A stretch of 47,757 nucleotides of DNA from Planctomycetota bacterium (lineage in GTDB: Bacteria > Planctomycetota > MHYJ01 > JACPTZ01), in contig JACPTZ010000025.1 of assembly GCA_016192525.1 (NCBI GenBank), positions 1-47,757 on the forward strand, read 5' to 3'. Position 1 is the stretch's first letter. Each line of letters opens with the position of its first letter. The notes beneath the pieces are model-generated. The model searched no databases. It was not told the origin of the DNA and saw nothing but the letters and a program-made list of their open reading frames with translations. The translations under genes and the position numbers were made by a program. Positions 34,499-42,059 of the stretch are shown here, one piece after another.

Positions 34499-35596
34499 AT
34501 GGCGAGCGAACCCCGCGACGAGTTGCTCGCCACCCCCCACCTCATCAGCGGCTATCGCCTCGAGGAGCGCATCGGGCAGGGGGCGATGGGGGCGGTCTAT
34601 CGGGCTCACCAGGTGTCGCTCGACCGTCGGGTGGCCATCAAGGTCCTCCTCCCCCATTTCGCGCGCAAACCGGAGGTGGTGCGCCTTTTCCTCCGGGAGG
34701 CCCGGATCCTCGCGAAGCTGGTACACCCCAATATCGTCATGGCGTACGACTCGGGTGCCCAGGGGGGGATCTACTACTTTGCGATGGAGTTCGTGGACGG
34801 TCCGACCCTCGCGGAGATCGTCCAGCGCGGCGGGGCGATCGAGCAGCGACGGGCCGCACGGCTCTTTCTGGAAGCGGCCCGGGCGCTGGAGCACGCGCAC
34901 TTCCACCGGCTCGTGCACCGGGACATCAAGCCGGCCAACCTCATGCTCACCGGGAGCGGAACCCTGAAGCTCTGCGACCTGGGGTTTGCCCTCGTTCGAA
35001 CCACCCTCGGCGAAGTGGACGAAGGGGCGCTGGGCACTCCCGCCTATCTCTCGCCCGAACAGGCCAGGGGCGAGGCCGCGGTGGACATCCGGAGCGATCT
35101 TTACGCCCTGGGCGCCTCCTTCTATCACATCCTCTCGGGCCGTCCCCCGTTCGCGGGCGGCACCGCCGCCGAGATCATGGCGAAGCACTGCGCAGAGCCG
35201 CTGACCCCCTTGCGCCGCGCCCGCTTCGACATCACCCCGGCCCTCTCCCAGGTGGTGGATCGACTGCTGGAGAAGGACCCGTCGCGTCGGTACGCCTCTC
35301 CCGCACTCCTGGTTCAGGCCATGCAGGAGATCGTGCAGGCCTTCGAGCGGGGAGATCTGGCGATGAGAATGGCGGAACCCGCCGTGTCGGCGTCGCGGCC
35401 GACATCGCGCAAGACCGATCCAAACGCAGAGACGGTGGTCGAGATGGATGCCTCGGACCTGCCGGAGATCAAGGATCCCGCGCCCGCCCGGCCGACCGCC
35501 CCTTCGACCCCGCGGTCGGTTCGTCCCGCGCCGGATTCTTCACGTCCCCCCTCTTCCCGCCGCACCAGCGCGTTGAGACGGCTCCGGCGACGCTAA
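34499..35596 (+). CDS. Hanks-type Ser/Thr protein kinase
   Basis: 365 aa. Kinase domain about 19-285: GQGAMGAVY (Gly loop), VAIKVLL with K48, the alpha-C Glu E67, HRDIKPANL with catalytic D142, then D160-L-G in place of the usual D-F-G, GTPAYLSPEQ (P+1 loop) and the RSDLYALG segment. All residues needed for catalysis are present. The C-terminal 80 residues are Pro/Ser/Arg-rich and carry no membrane segment or PASTA domain, so the enzyme is probably cytoplasmic. The FHA-CAP protein upstream is a natural candidate reader or substrate (inference). The stop at 35594-35596 directly abuts repeat D. Confidence 0.93.
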   Translation: MASEPRDELLATPHLISGYRLEERIGQGAMGAVYRAHQVSLDRRVAIKVLLPHFARKPEVVRLFLREARILAKLVHPNIVMAYDSGAQGGIYYFAMEFVDGPTLAEIVQRGGAIEQRRAARLFLEAARALEHAHFHRLVHRDIKPANLMLTGSGTLKLCDLGFALVRTTLGEVDEGALGTPAYLSPEQARGEAAVDIRSDLYALGASFYHILSGRPPFAGGTAAEIMAKHCAEPLTPLRRARFDITPALSQVVDRLLEKDPSRRYASPALLVQAMQEIVQAFERGDLAMRMAEPAVSASRPTSRKTDPNAETVVEMDASDLPEIKDPAPARPTAPSTPRSVRPAPDSSRPPSSRRTSALRRLRRR

Positions 35597-35787
35597 GGAA
35601 CCGTAACGAAATGACTGCGGCATTCCTGCGGGTTGAGTGGGGGCGGGGCTCGCCCCCGCCCCCCCTGTCGAGCGGCGCTTCGAGCGTCCCGGCACAAGGA
35701 GTATTGAGGCATCTCCCGCAGGGGGGCGGCCGCAAGGGCCGCCCCTGCGGGGGGGGAGAATCCCGTCAGTCATTTCGTTACGGTTCC
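35597..35787. repeat. Palindromic element, family D, 21-bp perfect ends
   Basis: The 21 bases from 35597 (starting GGAACCGTAACGAAATG) are exactly inverted at 35767-35787. Inside are GGGGGCGGGGC/GCCCCCGCCCCCC and GGGGCGGCC/GGCCGCCCC palindromes. 191 bp, no gene. It starts on the base after the kinase stop codon. It has the look of a MITE. Confidence 0.85.
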
Positions 35788-35909
35788 CAAGTCACTCTCT
35801 CAAGACTCGCCGTCTGCAGGGGCACGGCGCCGCCGTGTCCCTACGGCGAACTTCTGAGACAGTCTCTTCGTGATCCATCAGCGCCGGCTCAGCACCGGAG
35901 AGGCCTTCA
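35788..35909. other. Convergent intergenic segment with hairpin
   Basis: GGGGCACGGCG (35819-35829) pairs with CGCCGTGTCCC (35831-35841). This strong palindrome lies between the facing kinase and cyclase-like genes and could act as a two-way terminator, though no T-run follows. With repeat D it fills the 313-base gene-free stretch. Confidence 0.5.
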
Positions 35910-36980
35910 TCATCTCTGGAAGACGGGGAGATAGCGGGTCGGGATCTGAAGGATGAGGAGCGCCCAGGATGTCGAGTACTCGAGGCCGTAGTCACCGGAC
36001 CAGGAGCCGTCCGGCGACTGCTTCTTGACCAGTTCATCCCGGATCGCCGGATACCAGTTCTTCCAGGAATCCCCCCCGGCCTGCCACATCGCGAGCGCCG
36101 CGTAGAAATGCTGGTAGAAGTAGTGGCCGTACCGCGCCTCCTCGTCCTTCTGGTGGCGGAAGAGGTACTGGATGCCCTTCCGGACCTCGGAGGTGTCGTA
36201 CTCGCCGAGATAATTGAGGGTGGAGACCGCCGCGGCGGTGAGGGCAAAAGTGCCGCCGCCGGGGGAGAGATCGTAACGGAACGAGCCGTCCCCTGCGTTG
36301 TGGCATCTCTTCACGTATCTGATCGCGCGGTCGATGCATGACTTCTCCACGGCGATTCCGGCGTTGCGCGCCGCCCGCAGCGCGGCCACCACGCAGACCG
36401 TCACGGAGTTTTCTTCGCCGCCCTGGGGAGTCGGCTCGTATCCCCAGCCGCCATTCCGCGTCTGACTCCGCTCGATGCAATGGACGGCGTTCTCGATGAC
36501 GCGGCGAAGCGACTCACGCGTCTCGCCGGACAGCCCCCGCTCCATCCCGAAGACCTCGCAGAGGAACATCGTGGCGAATCCGTGGCCGTGCATCCGGGAC
36601 TGGGGACCGCCGGGTTCCGTGATGAACCCCTGCGGCACACGGAGCGAGCATGACATGAGATATCGAACGGCTCCGCCCACCTGCTCTCCGTATCGGCCCT
36701 CGCCCGGAAAGTTCCCATGGGCGAGAAATGCCATGCCCGCCAGGCCCGTGACGGCGACAGAGTAAGGCGCGCCGAACGACCCGTTCCGGGATTGGCGTTG
36801 GGCGAGGCTTTCCAGACCCTTCTCGATGGAGCGGAGACCGGCCGGGGTCATCTCGTCGAAATCGGGAAAATCGGAGGAGGGAGCCGGGGCGGCGGGCGCA
36901 TCACCCGCGCGGAGATCGGACGGACGGGTCAACAGAACGGCCAGGAGACACGCGATGAGGGGCGCGAGCGGGGGTCTCAA
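35910..36980 (-). CDS. Secreted prenyltransferase/squalene-cyclase-fold protein 2
   Basis: About 356 aa from a TTG at 36980, eight bases after the upstream stop, giving a signal peptide (LRPPLAPLIACLLAVLLTRP). The mature protein is made of repeats of the alpha/alpha-toroid type, with QSRNGSFG, QTRNGGWG and KKQSPDGSWSG spaced as in squalene-hopene cyclase and protein prenyltransferases. The catalytic DxDD motif of cyclases is absent, so it is more likely a binding or structural protein. It is clearly a paralogue of the gene just upstream (shared MHGHGFATxFL, ALTAAAVSTLN and ILQIPxRYLP). Confidence 0.82.
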   Translation of the reverse strand: MRPPLAPLIACLLAVLLTRPSDLRAGDAPAAPAPSSDFPDFDEMTPAGLRSIEKGLESLAQRQSRNGSFGAPYSVAVTGLAGMAFLAHGNFPGEGRYGEQVGGAVRYLMSCSLRVPQGFITEPGGPQSRMHGHGFATMFLCEVFGMERGLSGETRESLRRVIENAVHCIERSQTRNGGWGYEPTPQGGEENSVTVCVVAALRAARNAGIAVEKSCIDRAIRYVKRCHNAGDGSFRYDLSPGGGTFALTAAAVSTLNYLGEYDTSEVRKGIQYLFRHQKDEEARYGHYFYQHFYAALAMWQAGGDSWKNWYPAIRDELVKKQSPDGSWSGDYGLEYSTSWALLILQIPTRYLPVFQR

Positions 36981-36988
36981 CCTGGATC

Positions 36989-38101
36989 CTATCTCTGCAA
37001 GATCGGCAGATAACGGTACGGAATCTGGAGGATCAGACACGCCAGGGAAGTGCAGTACTCGGTCCCGTACTCGCCCTCCCAGGCCCCGCTCTTCGTCTGG
37101 CGCTTGATCAGGTCGTCGCGGATGAGCGGAAACCACTCCTCCCAGAAGGCCCCTCCAGCCTGGAACATGGCCATCGCGGCGTAGAAGTCCTCGTAGAACT
37201 GGTGCCCGTTGTTGTGGTCGGTCCCGGGTTTGAACTTCTGAAGGAACTTGAGGCCGTTCTGGACCTCGGGCAGGGAATACTCGCCGGCGAAGTTCAGCGT
37301 GGAGACGGCCGCCGCCGTCAGGGCGGAGCTCGAACGGGTCTGCCCCATCGACAGGCTGTACTTGAACGACCCGTCTTTGTTCGCGCTCTTCTTGAGATAG
37401 GAGATCGCGCGGTCGATCACCTGCTTGTCGACCTGAAATCCGGCATTTCGCGCCGCCCTCAGGGCGGCCACTTCACAGACCGTGACGCTCGCCTCGTCCA
37501 GGTCCGCCTTGTTGGGCAGATAGTACCACCCGCCGAGCCGTGACTGGGAGTTCTCGATCGTCCGGACCGCCCCTTCGATGGCGACTCGGAGCCGGTCGCG
37601 GAGCGTCGCGTCCAGCGTCTCGGACATCCCCCACACCTCGGCCAGAAACAGCGTTGCAAATCCGTGCCCGTGCATCCGGGACTGCCCCTGCCCGGGCTCG
37701 GTGATGAACCCCCCGCGGGACGGGGCGCAGTCAAACACGAGGTAGCGGATGGCCAGGCGCACCTGCTCGCCATAGCGTCCCTGCCCCGGCTGATTCCCGT
37801 GCGAGAGAAACGCCAGGCCGGAGAGGCTCGTGACGGCTACGGGGTATTGCGTGCCGAAGGACCCGTTGCGGGACTGCTGCGAAGCCAGAAAGGCCAGCGC
37901 CCGCTCGGTGGCCTGGAGGGCCGCCGGAGTGATCTCCACGAAATCAGGGGTATCGGGGGGGCGCGTGGTGGAGGTGCTGTCCTGAGGACAGGCCGGAGGC
38001 CCCGCCCCGAGCGCGAGAATCACTCCGGCGAACGCGATCCAGAGGGGGCGCGCCGGGCGAGGTGATCCCTGGACCCGGCCCTGTCGCGCGCTCCCGCACA
38101 T
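36989..38101 (-). CDS. Secreted prenyltransferase/squalene-cyclase-fold protein 1
   Basis: 370 aa. The N-terminal hydrophobic stretch (about 19-36, PLWIAFAGVILALGAGPP) is a signal peptide, and APSRGGF-type and cyclase repeats follow: QQSRNGSFG, SQSRLGGWY, NKDGSFKY, KSGAWEGEYG. It is a tandem paralogue of the next gene on the strand, with the same order of motifs throughout. No DxDD is seen. It starts ten bases after the stop of the UGA-containing gene, so the three are probably one transcript. Confidence 0.83.
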   Translation of the reverse strand: MCGSARQGRVQGSPRPARPLWIAFAGVILALGAGPPACPQDSTSTTRPPDTPDFVEITPAALQATERALAFLASQQSRNGSFGTQYPVAVTSLSGLAFLSHGNQPGQGRYGEQVRLAIRYLVFDCAPSRGGFITEPGQGQSRMHGHGFATLFLAEVWGMSETLDATLRDRLRVAIEGAVRTIENSQSRLGGWYYLPNKADLDEASVTVCEVAALRAARNAGFQVDKQVIDRAISYLKKSANKDGSFKYSLSMGQTRSSSALTAAAVSTLNFAGEYSLPEVQNGLKFLQKFKPGTDHNNGHQFYEDFYAAMAMFQAGGAFWEEWFPLIRDDLIKRQTKSGAWEGEYGTEYCTSLACLILQIPYRYLPILQR

Positions 38102-38110
38102 CCCGGACTC

Positions 38111-38866
38111 CTACTCCTCTCCCGCGAGGATCTTGAAGTACTTCTCCAACCGATCCTTGTAGTCGTTGGCAAACTCCTCCTGCCGGGTCTGCTCGATCTC
38201 GTCGCGCATCCGGTCCTGGAGATTCCCCCATCGATCCTTGTCGTCGGCGGTGCGGGTGATGCTCTCGGGAGGCGGGGTGTGCGGCGCCACGTCATACGGC
38301 TTCTGGGCGGGACTGCTCGACTTCTCCGAATTCTGCGGGTTCTGCTTCTTTTCCTCCGGCTTCTGGGCCTGGTCCTTCGGTTGGGGCGACCGATCCGGTT
38401 GCCCGCTGCCGCACCCGGAGCTTCAGCCCTTCGCGTGCTTGATCAGTCGTTCAATCTCCTCCAGCGCCCCCTGCTGGTTCTTCTTCGAACCCCCCAGGAG
38501 CTTGTCGATCTCTGCGATGACCGTCGTCTGCTGCTTCACCGCCTCCTTCGGATCGACGGTACTGGCCTTGGAGAGGCTCCGCTGCGCCTCCTCCATCAGC
38601 TGCTTGATCGTCTTCAGCGACTCCACCGGGTCGATCTCCTCATCCTCCTCCTCATCCCCCTGCAGCTCCCTGTTGGCTTCCTCCGTGGATCCGAACTCCT
38701 TCTTCGGCTCCCGGGGCGAGTCCGGGGACGCGGGGCTGCCGTCCAGCTCCTCGAGGGCCTTCTCGAGGTCGTTCGAGGGCTTCGCACCGTCGTCACCCTG
38801 CACCGCCGGCGAGGTCAACACCCCGATCGCGGCGATCAGCACGAGCCATCCTGCGGCGACTCTCAT
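38111..38866 (-). CDS. Secreted coiled-coil protein with in-frame UGA (candidate selenoprotein)
   Basis: The ATG at 38866 has GGAGG eight bases upstream and opens a signal peptide (MRVAAGWLVLIAAIGVLTSP). Then come an acidic segment (EEEDEEIDP) and a coiled coil ending LIKHAKG. Codon 148 is TGA (38423-38425). The frame continues without a break for 103 codons: S-S-G-C152-G-S-G, a Pro/Gln/Lys linker, and a helical C-terminus DRWGNLQDRMRDEIEQ, then FANDYKDRLEKYFKILAGEE. That W-G-x-L ... Y-x-x-x-x-E-x-Y-F block recurs, to my knowledge, at the ends of many planctomycete envelope proteins and shows the downstream half is coding. A U-x3-C redox pair is inferred. If UGA stops, a 147-aa protein results and the rest is orphaned. 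Confidence 0.7.
38386..38402 (-). promoter_or_regulatory. Possible bacterial SECIS hairpin
   Basis: On the transcript, ACCG pairs with CGGU around a GAU loop located 28-30 bases after the UGA, with two more outer pairs after a mismatch. The spacing fits known bacterial SECIS elements, but the stem is short, so this is weaker than the one at 33653. Confidence 0.25.
38423..38425 (-). other. In-frame UGA, candidate selenocysteine codon
   Basis: TGA at codon 148, in a Gly/Ser linker with a Cys four residues after it. Codons on both sides have the strong third-position G/C bias of real genes here. Confidence 0.55.
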
Positions 38867-38980
38867 GGGACCAGCCTCCAAAAGGGACCTCTGTGAGAAG
38901 TATACCCCGCCGGAGCCGGGATGTCCACCCTGATTCCTCGCGTCGCCCGGTCCGGCGGGGCGACCGCCCGAATCGGCGTC

Positions 38981-41900
38981 TTACTTTCCGCCTCCCCCCT
39001 CTCCGCCCTCACCCGGCTCCACCCCTTTCTCAGGCGGGGGCTGATGCCGCTGCTGGAGTCGATCGGCGAGTTTCTGCGTCAGTTCCGCGATCGTCCCCTG
39101 CTCGTGAGAGAGGCGGCGGAGGATCGTCCGCTGGATTTCGTCCAGCTCCTTCGCGTCCGGCTCGATCGACCCTTTCGCGAACTCCTCCGTCTTGCGCTTG
39201 ACGTTGATCTCCATCTGGCGAAGGAGCCGCAACTCCGCGATCGCCGGCACGAGCGGCTGCTGGCCGCCCCCCCCGCCGCCCTGCTGTCCACCCTTCTTGC
39301 TGCGGCGCATTCGCTCATTCCGGAACGCCTCCTGCAACTCCCGGAGTTTGCGTTCGATGTCCGCCTGCACCTCCTGGGTCGACTCGTCCGTGCGCCGCTG
39401 CTCGCCCAGAAGCGTCGCGACGAAGTCCATGTCGTCCGCGGCGGATCCGAGGGTCCAGGCGAAGACCTCCGCGGCCTCGCTTTCGACCTTCTTCTTCACC
39501 TCGCGCGCCTCCTCGGCGAGTTTCTTCTGATCGCCGGCGAGGGTCTTCAGCTCGGCGAGTTTCTCGCGGGTGAAGCGCTGGTCGGGTGAAGAAAGCCGGG
39601 CGCCCTCGAGGACGATGGTCCGTTCGTCGATCGACTTCTGCTTCTTGAGCAACTCGCCCATGTCGGCTTCGAGCCGCTGGAGGGCCTCCTCCTGCTGCAT
39701 GTTGGCGTACTGGCGCTCCGCCTCCTCGAGCTCCTTCATCGCCTCCTCGAGGTCCTTCTGGGCCTGTTCCTCGTCCTGCTGCGCCTGCTGGGGCTGTCCC
39801 TGCTGCATATTGGACTCGGCCGAGCTCATGTTCTTTCCCGCGCTGTCGAGGCTCTGGGCCGCCTTCTTCTGGTCCATCTCCTCGACCTGCTTCTGAAGGT
39901 CTTTGGTCTTCTGCTCGGTCTCACGCTGACGGGCGCTGAGCCGTTCCAGCCGGCGCTTCTCCTCCTCCGTCATCCCGCGCTTCTTGAGTTCCTCCAGCGC
40001 CTTCTTTGCCTCGGCCAGCGCCTGGAGCGCCTCCTCCTGGTTCCGGGACGCGATCGGCTTTCTCTCGTTCTGAAGATTCTGCTGCGCCTTGGACATCTGG
40101 TCGCCGGCCTGTTGCGTCTTCTGCCCGGCCTGCTGCGCCCCCTGGGACAGCGACGGGTCCTTCTGCGCCTGCTCCGTGGCGGTCTGGCGCATCTTGTCCG
40201 CCAGCTTCGAGGTCTGCTCCTCGAGTTCCTTCTGGCGCTGGGCGAGCTTGCGGGTGCGCTCCGACTCGCCGGCGGCGTCCTTCGCCAGTTGCTCGCGGAG
40301 TTTCTTCACCCTCTCCTGCGCTTCCTTGAGGAGGTTGGCCGCCGCCTGCTGCTCCTTCTGCGCCTGGCCCGGGGCGTTCTTCCCCAGGGATTGCTGTGCC
40401 ATCCCCATGATGGCGCCCGCGGCGCCCGACTTCTCCGCGGCCTGCTTCATGCCCTCCCGGGCTTCCTGCTGGCTGGGGGCCGTCCCGCTCTTCGCCTCCT
40501 CGCGGAGCTGGTCCGAGGCCTTCCCCGCCTCCTTCTGCAGTTCCGCCTGCTTTTCCGCCAGCGCCTCCAGCCGGGGTTTCTCCTTCTGGGCCACCTGATC
40601 CGCCAGGCGCTCCAGATTCTGTTGTGCCTCCTTCATCGAGGACAGCGCCGACTCCTGCCCTTTCTGGGCGGCCGGTCCGTTCTTCGATTGGAGATCGCGA
40701 GCGGCCTGCTGCTGTGCCGACGAGGCCTTTCCCAGAGATGCCTCCGCCTTCTGCAACGCCTCCGAGACCGGCGCGGCCGAGGCCTGCGACGACGCCTCCC
40801 GGGCCTGCGCGGCCACCTGGTCGGTGACCGATCGGGCTTCCTCCTGCCCCTTCGCCATCGCGCCGTAAATCTTTTCCCGGCCCGCCGCCAGCTTGTCGCG
40901 GAGCGCCTCGAGCGACTTGCGGGCGCCGTCCAGTTGCGCCACCGCCTTCTCCTGCGTCTCCCGGGCGGGCGTGACGCTTCCCTCCTTCAGATCGGAGGCC
41001 GCGTCCTCCATCCGCGCGGCCGCCTTGTTGACCGCCTCGCGGGCGTCGGCCAGATCTTTCAACCCTTCGGGCAGGGGGAGGCGGGACAGTTCATCGCCGA
41101 GGTCGTCGGTGTTCCGGCGGATCAGGTCCTGGGACTTTCCGAGCGCCTCGGGCTTCTGACTCTGTGGGTCGGCGATCGCCTGTCCGGTCTTCTCCGTCGC
41201 CGCCTGCTGCTCCGCCAGGAGGTTGTTCACCTTCTGAAGCGCGACCTTGACTCCCTCCTCGCTCGTCTGGATGGCCTTGTTTTCGTCGAGCGATTCCTGC
41301 TGCCGCCGGATGGCCTTCTTGAGGGCCGAGGCGACCTCATTCAGTTTCTGGAGGTCGCTCGACTGGGCCTGTCCCGTCTCGGAGGCCAGAGACTCCTGCT
41401 GCCGGGCGAGATCACCCAGCTTCTGCTCCAGATCGGCCATCTTCGCGGCCTGTTCCGAGGGCCGGTTCCGGTCGTTTTCCTCCTTGAGCTCCCGCTGCAG
41501 GCGCTCCGCCTCCTCCAGCGCGCCCTTCATGGCCGCGATTTCCGCGTCGCGGTCGCGCTGGAGACGCGCGGTGTCGTCCCGGATTTCCTGCTCCTCCTTC
41601 TGGAGCTGCTTCAACTCGGCCATCGCCCTGCGGATCTTCTCGAGCAGCGCCTTCATCTGCTCGTTGCCCTTGCGGTTCTCCAGGAAGTTCAGGATTTCAT
41701 CGATGTCCTTCGAGACCACCTCCACCTTCTCCGCGGCGATCCCGAACTTGTCCTGCCGGATCGCCTCCAGGACCTCCTCGATCTTCTTCTCGACGAGCCG
41801 TTCCTTGAGCATCTCCTTCGCCGTCCCCAGCTTGTCCGCATAGAACTGCTGGCTCTCGGCGATCTTCTTGCGGATCCGCTCCATCTTCACCTGGAGGTCG

Positions 41901-42031
41901 GCCACCCGGCGCCGCACCTCGTCCATCTGGTCGATGATCGGCTTCTTTTCGTCTCCGGCCCGGAGCGGCGCTCCCCCGAGCAGGAGCAGGGCGGCCAGCA
42001 GGCCGAAGGCGACCGGACGACGGAGGGACAT
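38981..42031 (-). CDS. Very long secreted coiled-coil protein
   Basis: 1016 aa from the ATG at 42031, which has GAAGGAG upstream. The signal peptide (about 1-24, LLAALLLLGGAPLRAG) is followed by nearly continuous Gln/Glu/Lys/Ala-rich heptad sequence, with no catalytic motif, and a Gly/Glu/Pro-rich end. Similar proteins follow DUF4175-type genes in Planctomycetota. It is probably a periplasmic scaffold. It lies between the DUF4175-like gene (28 bases upstream) and the UGA-containing gene. Confidence 0.8.
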   Translation of the reverse strand: MSLRRPVAFGLLAALLLLGGAPLRAGDEKKPIIDQMDEVRRRVADLQVKMERIRKKIAESQQFYADKLGTAKEMLKERLVEKKIEEVLEAIRQDKFGIAAEKVEVVSKDIDEILNFLENRKGNEQMKALLEKIRRAMAELKQLQKEEQEIRDDTARLQRDRDAEIAAMKGALEEAERLQRELKEENDRNRPSEQAAKMADLEQKLGDLARQQESLASETGQAQSSDLQKLNEVASALKKAIRRQQESLDENKAIQTSEEGVKVALQKVNNLLAEQQAATEKTGQAIADPQSQKPEALGKSQDLIRRNTDDLGDELSRLPLPEGLKDLADAREAVNKAAARMEDAASDLKEGSVTPARETQEKAVAQLDGARKSLEALRDKLAAGREKIYGAMAKGQEEARSVTDQVAAQAREASSQASAAPVSEALQKAEASLGKASSAQQQAARDLQSKNGPAAQKGQESALSSMKEAQQNLERLADQVAQKEKPRLEALAEKQAELQKEAGKASDQLREEAKSGTAPSQQEAREGMKQAAEKSGAAGAIMGMAQQSLGKNAPGQAQKEQQAAANLLKEAQERVKKLREQLAKDAAGESERTRKLAQRQKELEEQTSKLADKMRQTATEQAQKDPSLSQGAQQAGQKTQQAGDQMSKAQQNLQNERKPIASRNQEEALQALAEAKKALEELKKRGMTEEEKRRLERLSARQRETEQKTKDLQKQVEEMDQKKAAQSLDSAGKNMSSAESNMQQGQPQQAQQDEEQAQKDLEEAMKELEEAERQYANMQQEEALQRLEADMGELLKKQKSIDERTIVLEGARLSSPDQRFTREKLAELKTLAGDQKKLAEEAREVKKKVESEAAEVFAWTLGSAADDMDFVATLLGEQRRTDESTQEVQADIERKLRELQEAFRNERMRRSKKGGQQGGGGGGQQPLVPAIAELRLLRQMEINVKRKTEEFAKGSIEPDAKELDEIQRTILRRLSHEQGTIAELTQKLADRLQQRHQPPPEKGVEPGEGGEGGGGK

Positions 42032-42059
42032 GGCAGACTCCTTCTTCCTCGGGGGAGGC

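Noticed and set aside
33550..38866. Genome-wide reassignment of UGA to Gly or Trp as the reason for the two in-frame UGAs
   Set aside because: Many intact genes here end in TGA (for example at 1233, 3473, 18295, 20222 and 27158) with overlaps to the next start, so UGA is a working stop.
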